Shown piece after piece: positions 1 through 16,349 of a stretch of 64,000 bases of DNA (the stretch's first letter is position 1; every line of letters starts with the position of its first letter). This stretch comes from Sycon ciliatum (Eukaryota; Porifera; Calcarea; Leucosolenida; Sycettidae). The stretch spans positions 18,150,330 through 18,214,329 of the forward strand of contig NC_088647.1 in the NCBI RefSeq assembly GCF_964019385.1, given 5' to 3'. The position numbers were made by a program, and so were the translations under genes. The notes beneath the pieces were generated by a model. It did no database searches. It saw only the letters and a list, made by a program, of their open reading frames with translations, and was not told where the DNA came from.

Positions 1-925
1 GAGGAATGTTCGAAAAAGCAGAAAATTGGCGACTGCAGGGATTCGTGTTGTTGATTTCAAATAATTAGCAGTCTGATCACAGATGCTACCAGCCTGGGAA
101 TCTGTCTGCGTGTGGAGCATTTCAACGGCAGCTGAGCAAGAGTCAATCAGGAAAATGACGAGACGTACACGGAACTCAAGTGCCCGAACACGCTGCTAAT
201 TTTGCTAATCGAGTTTTCTCACGGACTCACGCTGAGAGAACACGACGCTGCTGAGGTTCGAACGCGCCAGAACACACTCACCCAGCAGGGTGTACATGTA
301 CAATCATGTACTCCTCGATCGACAATTGCACTCGCCATGCATTTCCTTCAGTCTACGCTACAGAAGTAATACTAATAATAATAATAATTATTATTATTAT
401 TACTACAATATTGTAGTAGTACTATGCAGCATGCACGGGAGACAATAGCAATTCCCAATTGGGACGTTTCGTGATAATGAACCGAGCGCAAGGGGGACTG
501 CCTAGCCGAGACAAATAGACGATTGATGGGAATAAACGACAGCGGGTCTTCCAATGCTTGTCCACCTACAGTGCGGAGTGGACTGCCGTTGACACGAGTA
601 ACAACCGCAACCTCTCATCCAGACTACAGCAAGTTGTTCATTTGTTCAATCTAAAATCGGTTACCGACTACGCAGCGAGAATCGCACGTACATGTACATA
701 AAACCGATATTTTAGAAAGATTTTCCAGAGCTTAGAAACGGGATCGATACGACGAGGAACATCGAAACATTTGTCAGTGTGAGATGAACAATGGTTCACA
801 CCACTGATTCATTCTTGCGTATCTTACTAGAACTTCGAAGTAATAAAATACTAATAATATTATAACTCTGAACAATGTCATGCAATCTATTGGCAGGCGC
901 AAACTATAGCCAGTATCATGCTTAC
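1..925. other. Intron or left-edge sequence without a recognised exon
   Basis: Follows the donor of the exon at 926-1022. It contains an ATT/AAT-rich microsatellite at about 368-405 and a TACATGTA-rich patch near 300-310. No exon with family similarity was seen. Confidence 0.4.
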
Positions 926-1022
926 CGTCGATGAGCGACGCGTGAGCAGAGAGAGACAGTAGACAGTCGTTCAGGGCTAGGAGGGTGCAGAGGCACGCGA
1001 CGATCACATCACGGTTAGCCAT
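926..1022 (-). CDS. First exon of a probable secreted or membrane protein
   Basis: The exon starts at the ATG complementary to 1020-1022 and encodes about 32 residues beginning MANRDVIVACLCTLLALNDC. This has the layout of a signal peptide: short polar start, hydrophobic core, then a small-residue stretch (SAHAS). It ends at a clean donor (GACG|GTAAGC) in phase 1. A TATAAAA box lies 109-115 bp upstream of the ATG, which supports this as the true start. Later exons would lie below position 926 or off the left edge; I could not recognise any. The family is unknown and the signal peptide is inferred from composition. Confidence 0.45.
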
Positions 1023-1130
1023 GATTTAGCCGACTTGAATATTATCTTGCTACGACGAGGAACAGAGTTTTGAAAGAGGAGAAGAGAAAACTTCTTTGTT
1101 AGTGATCTCTCAGCGGCTTGATAGGGACGG

Positions 1131-1137
1131 TTTTATA
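1131..1137 (-). promoter_or_regulatory. TATA box for the signal-peptide exon
   Basis: TATAAAA on the minus strand, in a roughly 60-bp GC-balanced stretch. Transcription would start near 1100-1107, giving a leader of about 80 nt before the ATG at 1022. The role is inferred from spacing only. Confidence 0.4.
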
Positions 1138-1139
1138 GG

Positions 1140-2148
1140 CAGGCAAGCTTCGCGAATCCCGAGCCGGGACCAACGACCTCCTTGCCTGTCGGTGTGCGGT
1201 CGCTGGTTCCAGCACGTGATGCATGTGGGAGCTGCCAAGCCTGGACTGGCGCAGTGGCAGGCGAAGAGGCGCAGGGGGCTTGGACCATCAGCCAATGAAC
1301 GACACTTGTCAGGCGTACACGTGCTGAGCTGCTGCAGCTCCGGTCTGGGACCAATGTAAACCTGACATGTCGACAGTAAAAGCTATCTTGTCATTGCCTC
1401 AGTCCACTCCTCTACTGGCTAAGCCTGGACCAAGCGTGAGAAACTCCGTGAAGCGGTCAAGCCTGCGACTCCACTGTTCTCCTGGATATTGCTGACTTTT
1501 GCACAGCAGTGCACAGGTTTTCGCAATTGAACGTGCGGTCCGATGTGGCCCAATGTTGTGGGAATGGTGTCCACTTTCCCCTTTGCCCAGACCGCGTCGT
1601 GCAGAGTAGCCGCTGTATAGCTGCGCTGAACGGAACGCGTGGAACATTGGCGAATGGAGAGAACCCTTAACCTCAATAGGTACAACTGCCTGACATGGTA
1701 GGTAGCGCGGAAATCAAATATTCTGTCTGCAAGTCGACAGAGACAGGTACTAGTAGGATGCGTCAGGAAAAGCTACGGCGAATCGGCCATCGCACGCCAC
1801 ACGTCCCGTGTTAAAACAGCCTCTCTAACCCTTGCCTGATGCCCCATGCCATGGCCACATACACTCCAGCTACGAGTCAGAATCGAATGACACTGAATTG
1901 AGCAGTCCCCATACATTGTCAGTTTCTAACAGGTACATTCTCACAAGAGACAGTGAAACTCAGGTGTACTAGTATCGGTGACAGCGGCCCATACATGTAT
2001 CTGGGACTCCACTACGTGTTAACATAATATTGTGATCCCATCATACCTTGCCTGCTCTTCGCGCCAGCTGCTTGCAACTCCACCATGGGAACCCTGTAAG
2101 AAGGCCATAGGCCTGCAAGCCCGGCGAAACCGCTCCGTTTGGTCAGAC
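1140..2148. other. Spacer, no gene seen
   Basis: Short overlapping open frames only, none recognisable and none with paired splice sites I would trust. A reversed CCAAT motif near 1290 could belong to the minus-strand promoter. Confidence 0.3.
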
Positions 2149-2211
2149 CATGGCCGGACATGGCCGGACATAGCCGGACATGGCCGGACATAGCCGGACA
2201 TGGCCGGACCA
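2149..2211. repeat. 11-bp tandem repeat (GGCCGGACATn), about 6 units
   Basis: Units alternate between TGGCCGGACA and TAGCCGGACA types, so the real period is 22 bp over part of the array. The array abuts the dispersed repeat at 2205-2370, whose first bases (GGCCGGACC) resemble the unit. The tandem array may have grown from the end of that element. Confidence 0.8.
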
Positions 2212-2370
2212 ACTTTTGGCTACCGACGGGTGTTTACTGCTGAGGAGGTCATGTGTACCCACCATATCATACACACTGTATGACAGACTAGGCACAGTAG
2301 GGACGGACCAATCAGAGAGACGAAACTGCATGCTTCCGCCAGTCCTGGCCTGTTGGCTATACACTCAGGG
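2205..2370. repeat. Dispersed repeat, copy 1 (sister at 34500-34690)
   Basis: Shares ordered blocks with 34500-34690: CGGACCAACTT, TTCACTGCTGAGGAGGT (TTTACT here), AACTGTATG or CACTGTATG, GGACCAATCA, and a CTTCCxxCxGTCCTG block. Identity is patchy, so the copies are old. No coding capacity and no clear TIR were found. Confidence 0.5.
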
Positions 2371-2371
2371 A

Positions 2372-4447
2372 AACGTTCTGAATAATGGCGACTAAGATTG
2401 ACGAATTCGCGTATGCTACAGCCTAGATAAAGAGGACGCGGACCACAAACCTCTTACAGGGAGTCCTGAGACATTCAATGACCTGACATCTACGAGACGA
2501 AATCAACAACCTTGAAGCTTCATATTTTCGGTTTGTCACAATTCGTCTTTCGCTTAGTTTCTCCTTTCCACTTCGAAGTATGTTTGTAACATAAACTTGA
2601 GCCTCCCCATTGGGTGGTCTGTTGCTTCGCGTCGTCGAGTTATAGTCAGACTGGTGTGTACAATTGTCTTACTAGTTTCGTCACCATCCAGTAACTTTCG
2701 GCATTCTTTGTTAGAGTGGGACGTACATTGTAGCTCGTGCTCTTCTTCGCTGCGCTTTCCTTCCCCCCATTGGACGCTTCCTAACCTGAGCTTTCCAATT
2801 TGGACGGCTGATGGTTTGCGCCTCGTAGATGTGTAGGAGCTACATATACATGTAGGTGTCAGGTCGTTGAATGTCTCAGTACTTCCTGTCAGGTTTGTGC
2901 CTTGTTATCACACTAGATGACTGTATAATGATATTGTTACGTTGGCGGATGGTTAGTCAGAACTGGTCAAATTGTGTCCTTCCTTCTTTTTATTAGAATC
3001 ATGTATTGTCCATGAGTACATTGGCTCACCATCCGAGTTCACACAACCTAGAGCGAGGATTAATCTTAGTCTTGATTGCGAAAGGTACAGTGGTATTCAT
3101 GTACAATGTAGGCACTAGGTAGTCATTGATATCGAGTGGAGGGCAGTTCTGTATGTGTCATTGCAGACAGGGCGGCAGTCTGGAAATGTGTGCAATTGTT
3201 TATCTCCATCACAGTCTTGAAAGCATTCAGATATCACTAAACCAATGCCTTGTGGGAAGTACACAGGTAGATCCACATGTGTATGTACTGTGTATGTGTG
3301 CGATCATGAGCACCAAACACAGCCATAAACGGGACCATAGATATTAGTTATTCTGAAGCAGTATTCATTATCCTTTCGCATTGTGTGCTAATTGGTAACC
3401 ACTTGCAATATGTGATTACAAAGAGTGTAGTGTTACTTCGAATGAGATTGAGCTAATCATCCAGAACAGGAAGACAAATATTTCGTCAACAAGTCTTTGA
3501 ACCTCAATGAATGCCACTTCTCTCAAAAACCACAGAACCCTAGATGGTAATTGTCTCCCGCTAACACCATGTTGACACGAGGAATCATTATACCGCCGCA
3601 CTCAAGGAAAGACCAGAACACGAAATGGTTGTTTGCACAGTGTACACACATCTACGATACATGTATAGCAAAGTGGAGGATACACTTCGATGTGGAAATC
3701 TCTTACCGTCAAGCGTTTCAAGGAGTTCTCAAGTGCTGTCAGAAGGGTGTTGAACGTAGTTAATAAATTTAATTTCTGTGGCTCCTGCACAACAGATGAA
3801 AACGTATACCCTAGCTTGGACAATGGAGACCAGTGCAATCGTGCAATGGTAATAGTGTCCATCCTGATCTCCATTCAGTTGCACTCGCAGAAGTCCACGC
3901 GATGCGGCTGTCACCATAAGCAGTGTGCTGGAAAGATGACGCTCAGATGCCCGACAATCTCCATTGTTGGCCTGTTCTTGGACATGTGGCATTGATCAGG
4001 AGGTGTGTGAGGGTCGGAGGTTCCTGCTCTATAGGCTCGATATCACGTTCGTCTTGCACTTTTAAATGGATGCACTTATCACCGTTTTGCCCACAACAGA
4101 TGAACACATTACCCTCCGCACAGCTAGTTCATCGCCTGAACACATTTGCAGCGCGGAGATCTCGCGTGTAACAACTATTACTTAGTCTATCAAGTACCTG
4201 ATTATTGTATCATCCGGGACAAGGGTTACCATTGGGTAGCAGCAGTGCGTCCCGCTCCGTTCACCGGTAACGCCTCAAGGCTGGTGTGAATAGAAAAGTC
4301 ACGATCTGAGGCCACACGCAAAGCGCTGCACTTAGTACTTAGAACCACCAAGAGCCAGGCGAGCAACTCAGATGGGGGACACGTTTCCTCAGTTGATCCT
4401 TCAGTATTACCTCCTTGCGATCCACTGAGGTTGCTCTGAAAGGACCT

Positions 4448-4450
<3 letters not shown>
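2372..4450. other. Spacer, no gene seen
   Basis: No recognisable exon. The stretch 2935-3000 resembles one half of the hairpin element at 18915-19014 (GTTGGC...GTTAGTC...TGTCCTTC...TTTTTATT), so it is probably a decayed relative. Confidence 0.3.
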
Positions 4451-4492
<42 letters not shown>

Positions 4493-4507
4493 GGTGTGTG
4501 TGTGTGT
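4451..4507. repeat. (GT)n microsatellite
   Basis: About 28 GT units with one interruption (TCGG) near the right end. Confidence 0.95.
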
Positions 4508-7500
4508 AATACATTTGGCAATAGAACAGTAATGATTTGCGTGTGTTGCCTGATGATTACGAGAGCATGAAACTTGAAGGAGCAGCAAACAAGCATTGAT
4601 TGTCTCCGGTGATTTGCGTTTACAACAACAGTTTTTTACATTGTTTACTGTGATGGAGACTGGGCAGTCTAAGGGAGATTAAATTAATTGGCTGACATAT
4701 TATCCTACAGTGTGATAGAGTTTGAACTTTGAATGCATGGACACGGAGCTCGGTGCCCACGCCCAAACTCTCCATTTTCTTACTATTAGTATTGGCGCAC
4801 CTATCGATCTTTATGCAAAGCATACGCAATGTTACCAGCGCTGGTTGGTCATTAGAATATACACGCATGCCGACCCAATGACTACCGGTAATAGTATTTC
4901 TCCAGTATGGTTTGTGATAGCTTGCGCCTTCTCTTCCGAACAAGAAATGGTGCATTGTAAGAGGAAACAGTCGGATGGTAGCGCTAATTGGTCGTCTCAC
5001 TTCAATCACGTCACTCTGTCTAGCTGGTGTAATCAAATTCATGGTCAAGCCAAGCCACTGCTTTTCCCCCATCCCGACGTCCCCCACCCTCCCTAATATA
5101 CACAAAGTGAAGTGGAATCTTTCAGGTTTGGCAAGTGACACAAATTCCGATTTAAAACACATTGAAAATGCTATGCCTCTCATTGACTGCAACCAGCAGC
5201 GATGCCGATCACTCCATGCAAGGTCCCAACTGGCAGTCTGAAAACAACCAACCAGTAAGAATCATGAAAACACATTTTGCATGGTTGCTGAAGCATAGTG
5301 CTATCTTGCTCTTGTTTTGTTGCTTACCGAAGTCTGTCTGGTGATCACGATTCAACGTGAACCTCAGAGCTTCTATTCTCTCTCCTGTGTCATACATACC
5401 GGTATTATGATTATATTAATAGAACCTGGGGACGAACCACTGCGGGGTCGCTGACAGGGGCGACCTACTCTGAAGGTTAATGCAAAAGCGATGCTATGAT
5501 ACCTCACGCGCTTTGTTCAATCTGTCGCTACGTTATTGTGTAGTTAGTGCTTCACGTTATTCTTCGCTGCATCCTCTGTTGATTGACCGTTTCTGCGTCT
5601 TCTCCATACCTACTGGTGATTAAGCAAGCACACAGGTCGTAGGAGTGCTGTCAGCAGCGCTTGCCCTCAGGTGATTCTTCCGGCTGCCTATGCTCTTGAC
5701 AAGAACTCTGTGTCGGTCAGACTCAGTCCCATAGGTTCTCTGGCCACCTCTCACGTGCGAGACACTTGTGCAGCGATGCCTTGTGTTAGTAATCTGGTGT
5801 AGATCCTATCTCTGAATCTCGGACAAGCCATAGCCGCCTGTGTTGAGTGCATTATATGATGCGGCTGAAGTCTGTGCCAGAGATGCGCTGCAGATAAGCC
5901 GGGAGCCACGGCAGCCAGCTCTCCTAGCTGTCTGGGGGTACAATGGCCCTCGTGATTTCCATCAATGTTCCCTGCAGTCGCCTGCCACAGACTGAGGTGA
6001 TCAGCGACGTCCGGTCCCACGCCCGATGGCGTACAACACGTGTGCAGAAGCGTCCGCCTTGCAGGGTGTGCGAACATCGCCTGGGTGCAACCATCACCAG
6101 CTTGAACGGGTTTGTAGCGTCTACAGCCTGATTTGCCGATCCAAGATAGTACCACCGTCAGTGATTGTAAGGAACAGCACGAGACGAATGCATTTGATCA
6201 AATTGCAGCACCAGGCCCAGGGCTCTAGGTTATCAGTATTATTGCACACTGCATCATCCTTGTTGCCCGTGGTGAATACAGCTAGGGAAGGGTTCAACAT
6301 TCACAGATTCAGCCATAGAGGTACCATAATGCGTCGCCGATTGGTGTCGGCTTCGGCACGTGCAAGTCCGGACTGACGCATTGCTGACCACTGTCGTGAG
6401 GGCTAACCGAACGTGTGTTGGTGGTATGAATGAACCGAAAGATCTGATGCGAACGTGACATACACCCTGACCCCGTCTTAAAGGATCGAGACAATGACTC
6501 TAACGATAGTCAAAACACACGTCAACATCGCATGGGATTGAATATATTACGTATGTACATGAATATGAAGTAGCACTTCGTAGTCCTAGCAATCATACAG
6601 AGTACTAACCAGCACTATTAGTATTACTGTGTGTGGGTGGATAGCCACGATCCCTAAAGCTGCATCTTGAACCCTCTCATTGATTTCTCTCTGGTGAACT
6701 ACAGGTTGGACGAGAGTCCGTTGGCTCTCATTCCCAGCTGGATATTCTACCTTGCCAAACGTCTAGTTCTCGTAAACTTAATTTTTACAAGGTTTAGCAG
6801 TGGTGCTAGTTGCATGGCACCCTCAGGCCTATGCCTCACGTGTAGCCAAACCCGCCTGTCAACGCCAAATTGACAAGGTCGCTGACAGCCCGGTGCAGTG
6901 CGAACGTGAGAAGGAGGAGGTACATGCAGACGCTTTCCAGCAGCGGCGGCAGCCTGGAGTTCGGCGCATCGGCGGACTAGGCTAATAGTAATAGTAGTTA
7001 GTACTAGTCAGTAGAGGGAGAGCCTGTCAATGGGGGATGACGTCAGATCCTTAGCTAGGGCAGTTAGGGTGAGTTCGCTTTCAGGCCTGACACGGGTAGA
7101 GGGTTACGTGTTAATAATAATGGCAGTGTCAGAGCAGCACGTGGAAAGAGACAATGATGGCACCATGATGGTGATATTCTAAATTGTACTCCCCATAGCC
7201 CTCCAGACCAGGTCCACAGTGGACGGCGACGGTTCTATTACACGCGTCAGTTACTACCATGATTAGTCGCCACCAGGGGACCTACGAACACACGATTACC
7301 AATACCTATACCTGTACTTGTCCATGTGCCACAATACCAACTACTCACTAGACAAGCAGAGGAGAAAGGCGGCGACACGGTCCGGGTCGGAACTCCTAAT
7401 GTATGCCTGTGCCGGTACAGTCGAGCTACTGACGCATCTTCAAACACTGCAAAAGTCAATACCACCTCAACAAAAGTTGAGTTGTTGAATATGATTACAG

Positions 7501-8332
7501 GGTGCGTTCATACGGAACATACCAGTGTTAACGATCTTTATAAAGACGATGCTGACGTCCAGTTCACATTCTGCAAAAGCCAATGCGTATAGTGCTCCTC
7601 TTCTGCTATTTCTCGTGTCTGTTTATCGGGTATCTCCACACGCAGATGATCTTTGCTCGGGCTACAGAAACTCTGACTCACAAAATGACATCGTTTTTTT
7701 CTCCATTTTGTCTCCATGAAGGACCTGCCCTCATGATGTACAAGTACGTGTAAGCAGGGTCCAAGCACTTACACCTACAATGTAACTACCTAGTATAGGC
7801 TACGTACATGTGTTACATGTACGTGTGGGGAGACTTATCACCATGGCATTCGGTACCGGTACCTCCAAAGAGCCCAAAAAACACATCATTTGTATCAGAG
7901 GTACAGCATATCCAAGGTCAGACTTACGACTAGTTTCTCACAATTCAGAGTCCTAAAAATACTACTTTTTGGCCCATAGTATGTTCCATAATACTAAATA
8001 AATAGTGAACTGGCACAACCGTGTTGATAGATGTTTATCACCCTGAGAGTCTCGACGGTCTATGAATGGATCATCGGAGCTACATCTACCTCATCCACTC
8101 TCCTTAGGTCCACCTCGGTTCGACAAACGGCACTGATCGCAGCCTAGCGTTACGCCAGGTTGTCGAAATTCATCTGATGAAACTCGGTTAGAGACACTTG
8201 TCCACTTTACATGAGACTCATTGCTGAGAATATGCAACAGGATCAATTGCGTTGGGACAGGTACTGATGCATGCTGAGGTCAACAAGGCAAATGTACAAT
8301 ACTTTGCTAACTGTGGTGATTGGGATAGTAAA
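4508..8332. other. Spacer, no gene recognised
   Basis: The largest open frame is a 190-codon minus-strand frame at 4620-5192. It has no family similarity I recognise, no signal peptide and ordinary composition, so I do not call it a gene. Another frame at 5751-6155 (minus) is equally anonymous. Confidence 0.3.
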
Positions 8333-8412
8333 GTGACATCGCTAGTGCGTAATCCAATTACATGTGCGTCACGTGACATCGCTAGTGCGTAATCCAATTA
8401 CATGTGCGTCAC
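8333..8412. repeat. Exact 40-bp tandem duplication
   Basis: Positions 8333-8372 are repeated base for base at 8373-8412. Each unit begins GTGACATCGCTAGTGCG and ends GTGCGTCAC. The identity implies a recent duplication, or two allelic states collapsed in assembly. Confidence 0.9.
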
Positions 8413-8487
8413 ACGTGTTAGTTACGACTAGGTGCAATATTGCGAAATACTGTAGCAACGAGCCCGAGTGACAACACCTGTGATGAT

Positions 8488-11730
<3,243 letters not shown>

Positions 11731-12599
11731 TTAAAGGGGAAGTTAAGGCAAAAATTAAAATTTCACCAGTTGTAGTCTTCGGGGTGCTGAGTCGAATGGT
11801 CTTGGTCCGAGGAAGCTGAGACGCTTCCTTCCTACTTGAATCCCAATCGAACTCGCGCACTTCCACCGAAACTGGGTGACTGCGCCCTACTAGATGGGGA
11901 TTTGTATGCAAAATGTCACTAAAAGCGCCATTGCGTTCTTATAAAAGCACGGATGACCGCGGTTGGCCCATATGTTGTAGTCTTTTGGACGCTGAGTCGA
12001 CTGGTTTTGGTCCGAAAAGGCTGCGATGCAGCGTTCCTCCTTTATTCCCAATCGAACATGGTTGAAGAAGCGGTCACGTGCTCCTGGGTGCCCAAATCAC
12101 CTGGTCACCACGCCAGCAGGCGACAACTTTCACACCAAGGTTCAACTCGAGTTCAACTCGAGTGACAGGACTGCACCCAAAAAAGGTCAAACAGGCTAGT
12201 AAGTTGTACCCTGCAGGCACGGTGACCAGGTGACTGGTGTACGCAGCAGCACGTGACCACTTGTTCGACCATGTTCGATTGGGAATAAAGGAGGAACGCT
12301 GCTTCGCAGCCTTTTCGGACCAAAACCAGTCGACTCAGCGTCCAAAAGACTACAACATATGGGCCAATCGCGGTCATCCGTGCTTTTATAAGAACGAAAT
12401 GGCGCTTTTAGTGACATTTTGCATACAAATCCCCATCTAGTAGGGCGCAGTCACCCAGTTTCGGTGGAAGTGCGCGAGTTCGATTGGGATTCAAGTAGGA
12501 AGGAAGCGTCTCAGCTTCCTCGGACCAAGACCATTCGACTCAGCACCCCGAAGACTACAACTGGTGAAATTTTAATTTTTGCCTTAACTTCCCCTTTAA
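11731..12599. mobile_element. Large palindromic TTAA-flanked DNA element
   Basis: Two arms of about 390 bp (11735 to about 12130, and about 12200 to 12595) are near-identical inverted copies. Conceptual peptides read outward from each arm differ at only a few positions. The ends are AGGGGAAGTTAAGGC with TTAA at both outer borders (11731-11734 and 12596-12599), consistent with a 4-bp TTAA target duplication, as in piggyBac-like or Kolobok elements. A 3-bp TTA/TAA reading, as in Harbinger-type elements, is also possible. No transposase is present, so it is non-autonomous. The centre is about 70 bp. Confidence 0.8.
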
Positions 12600-13342
12600 G
12601 TAAAACCTACATTGTGGATGCACAGGGCGAGTAGGAGCATCACGACTTTACTTCAAAGTTAAACGTACTTCGAAATACATTGCACAGGACTGAGTAGAGG
12701 CACGTTCACTCGGTGAACATTTCCTTAGCTTTGTGTGGGTTTCCTTGGTTGCAAAAATAGAACAATGACAACTATTCTAAAGATCATTCACAATCAGCAA
12801 CACCAATCCATATCATGATACATAATTTATCATAAAATCCATGTAGCGGTAGGTGCAACCCTCACCAAAGCATTCAGATTCCAGCTTGCGTTCCACTCCT
12901 GTTGCCAGGTGACTGAACGTTTGTAATCGAGAATACAGTCAGTCATAAAAAAAGCAATTAAACCCTTCGTTGGTACTTCTGGTGGGAGACCGGTTAATAC
13001 TAGTATACTGCAGATGCAAGGCCAACCATGAGTGTGCATTCAGGTTTCCATAGAGACGACAAAAGGGTTTCAGTGTACTGTATGATTCTTATGTAAGTGA
13101 TGGAGCACCTGCGTGCTGAAAATTCAAGCTTCCATGCCAGGCTGCACTTGAAACTGACAGGCTGTACACAACGGGTGGCATGCGTACTGATATGGATGGT
13201 GCAGTGTTCAATGCAGACAACCACATGTACATGTGAACCCCATGTGTCCGCAGTGTCATAAATTGCTGCTTGAACTAAATTGGGAAATTCCAGGCGGTGT
13301 ACACCAAGTACTGCTGTGTACCACAGCATGCTTTGTACACGT
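12600..13342. other. Spacer, no gene seen
   Basis: AT-rich spacer between the palindromic element and the CA array. No exon recognised. Confidence 0.3.
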
Positions 13343-13349
13343 ACGCACG

Positions 13350-13430
<81 letters not shown>
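13343..13430. repeat. (CA)n microsatellite
   Basis: Begins with a few ACGC units, then about 40 CA units. No LINE sequence flanks it. Confidence 0.95.
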
Positions 13431-13433
<3 letters not shown>

Positions 13434-13903
13434 TAACCCAAAAGGGAACACAGAACAATCCCCCTAGGGCATGCCCGCATAGAAGCACAGTCAGCAACGC
13501 CAATCATGGTTGTACCAATCAAAGCAAAGTGTCCGCTTTTGACTCTCGACAATTTCACAGGAACATGCGTGAGGCTGATATTTCCAAGTTCAATGACAAA
13601 AATGCAGCCTTGGACATACGCAGGCATCACATCACATTTTGCAGTGTAATAATTCTGTCTCCAGCTCAGAATACATGTACTGAGCATCGACCAGTGTACA
13701 CATGCCACAGTGACCAGTGTAGATTTGATCGGCGCATTAGTCGTCTCCCACGCCGACGGTGGGTTTCGGCACTCCGCACAACACCTACGCTTTGGCCCTC
13801 AGATATACGGAACAATGGCACTTCGCACTTGGATAACATGATACACTCTCTTCAACATGCCACAACATGCCCCACACATCACCCTGATTATCCACACGAA
13901 GGG

Positions 13904-13925
13904 AGGGGGGGGGGGGGGGGGGGGG
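13904..13925. repeat. Poly-G tract
   Basis: A run of about 20 G, following GGGAGGG. Confidence 0.9.
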
Positions 13926-15342
13926 ACAGAAGGTTTACTTGTCCATTACAGCAAGCTAGCTTTGAGTAGATTTCACTTACTATTCACGAGTAAGGGGAAA
14001 TCCCCAAAAATTAATTAGTGTCATTTTTAAAACGTGATGGTAGTCAATATCGAATAGAGCAGCCAGCAGTTTATGTACACTGTTTACAATGCGAAATCAA
14101 ATCTTGGGTAAATAACCAAGGATGTATGGTGTTAAGGCTCATAGTCATATCACTCTACAACCAACAGTTTAGGATTTATGTGGCAAACTGGTTGTGCAGC
14201 GGCCGTATAGTTCAGCTGTGTCCTCTGTTGAGGGATGCCCTCCGCAGCTGAATGACCGGTAAATTCAACCGTCAAACTATTTTAATATCAGAAACGATAT
14301 TAGTGCAGGTCATAAAATTACAAATATCACAAAAAGATTATTGTTCATTCTTGTGATCATCGCAATAGCAGTTAGCAGTACGTTTGCACGGCGGCTAGTT
14401 GTGCCCGCTGTCAAATGGTGAGCCTAGGCGCTGGATCTAATCAGATTCGTCAGCAGAGCTCGACTCTGAGCTGGACGTAACCTAGAATTGGAGAGAGAAT
14501 CGAGCAAAGTTCACACGGATATGAATACCTCACCATGAAGTCTTGTGAAGAGGAACTGATATCACATGTACAGATGTGCGTGTGGATGGCAAAAGAGCGC
14601 ATGTGTAAGAACCTGAAGCCCCAATGCAGGCTTCTCATGGTCTCACTGTACCGTAAAACAAATGCTGAGAGAAACCATGTTTTTCAACTCACGTATACAC
14701 AATGACCGGACCCGTTTCTTTCCTTGCATGGTTATGATCACTATGAAGCTGATTCTGAGCTCAGTCCACGGTGTTGGTTCTTTATTGGTTGCCATTCAAA
14801 GCTAGCATGTCAAGCACAGCCACTTCCATCACCCCCTCCCCCTCCCCCTCACTCCTTGACTTGCTGCACATCGTTGTCTTCAGTGTCTGCTCTAGAGTTT
14901 CAAACAAATCGGGTACACGTGTACCAGGCGCAACTCTTACAACCGGGTCAGAGCCGGATACTTTCAATAGTGTGTGTGTGGGGGGGGGGGGGGGGAGGAG
15001 GCTACTACTCCACGATGGACAGTGCAAGTATGATCAATGCAAGCCTGCACACACCTTCAACGTGTCACCGAGAAATCAGTGTGTAGACCTACCATCTCGA
15101 AGTACACAAAAAGTACTTGACATGACGTCATCATGTGTACTAAGCAGGGAGTAGTAAATATACGTGTAAGTGGTAATTTACCTGGTATTTTACTACTCCT
15201 GATACTGAGTGTACCCCTGACCGGTTCACAAGCGACCCAGTGTTCTTATTTGAAACTGTTCAAAGTACCCCCAACCGGGTCGCTGACCCACCTGACTCGA
15301 CACTTGTCTTTCAATACACTAAATTCTCCTCTCAGATTTACC
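13926..15342. other. Spacer, no gene seen
   Basis: Contains a C/CT-rich patch at 14827-14850 and a TG-plus-poly-G patch at 14969-14995. No recognisable exon. Confidence 0.3.
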
Positions 15343-15536
15343 GAAGAGGACGAGGTACTTTAGTGTGGTACGATCAGCCATGTGAAGTACAATTTGCACG
15401 TGGGGGAGGGGGTGTCAAGCCGAAAATTTTGGAAAATTAGAGCCCAGATCAGTGTGTTTTATTGATTCACAGGGAACCTGGGGCAAATAGTGGTACGGTC
15501 AATACCGCAGTGACCGTACCGTGTATGACGCCTCTG
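15343..15536. mobile_element. Small TIR element, copy 1 (sister at 46874-47060)
   Basis: Aligns end to end with 46874-47060: shared TTTAGTGTGGTACG, a GGGGGAGGG block, CCAGATCA, TTATTGATTCAC and TGGTACGGTCAATACCG. Its termini (GAGGACGAGG...GACGCCTCTG) are decayed versions of the clean termini in the sister copy. Non-autonomous. Confidence 0.7.
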
Positions 15537-15661
<125 letters not shown>

Positions 15662-15816
15662 AACTCGCCCGCTCAGGTGCATGAACATTGCCACAGCATT
15701 GTATGCATCTTTCAGTACATAATTCTGATGCCCCTTCACAGAACCTGCACATTGCCAAGTACAGTTACCTGACAAAATGCACAATAACCTCTGCACTTAG
15801 TGCCTGATAGATACTA

Positions 15817-16004
15817 CAGGCAGACATCGCATAACCGCACACATCCATTTTCCACAAAAATATCCGGATAGGCGAGGGAACCGGATAATCGAACACACAT
15901 ACTGTATGTATGCATGGCATATGCTGTAAATCGGTAACCAACGATTTTCTTCCGGGTGGCGGGGGATCCGGATAAAAGAGGACCGGATAAGCGAGGTCTG
16001 ACTG
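15817..16004. mobile_element. Mariner/pogo-like MITE
   Basis: Imperfect TIRs (left CAGGCAGACATCGCATAACC; right end read inward CAGTCAGACCTCGCTTATCC) and internal CCGGATAA motifs typical of pogo-like MITEs. The left flank is TA; the right flank has decayed. No coding sequence. Confidence 0.6.
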
Positions 16005-16245
16005 CAACAGCTATAGACCATGGGCATGCTTACCAGGAGCTTGGTAGCTTGCGTGGCCTTGGAAAAAATACCTACAGAAAACCCGAAAGCACACGGAATA
16101 AGTATTTTGAATCAGATTTCTGCAAAGAAAGCCTGTGTTTCGGTTTAAAATCTTTTCTGCCACCTCCAGTAAAATAAGAAACCTAGAATGTGAAATACCA
16201 CGGGAGGTTGGCAGTGGATTACTTGTAGGAAAGTTTATATGTGCG

Positions 16246-16349
16246 GGGGATCAGTCGGTGACTTTGGTACTGGGAATCATTCGGTGAATTTTGTACTGGG
16301 AATCATTCGGTGACTTTTGTACTGAGGATCATTCGGTGGCTGTGGTATC
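16246..16349. repeat. 26-bp tandem repeat, 4 units
   Basis: Unit core is GATCATTCGGTGACTTTTGT with variants. Four units of 26 bp. Confidence 0.85.

Noticed and set aside
4620-5192. 190-codon minus-strand frame as a gene
   Set aside because: No similarity, no signal or domain, no supporting splice sites or promoter, and similar frames appear by chance in this window.
13343-13430. Another LINE target site
   Set aside because: The CA array has no LINE-derived flank on either side; the same holds for the arrays at 4451 and 45994.
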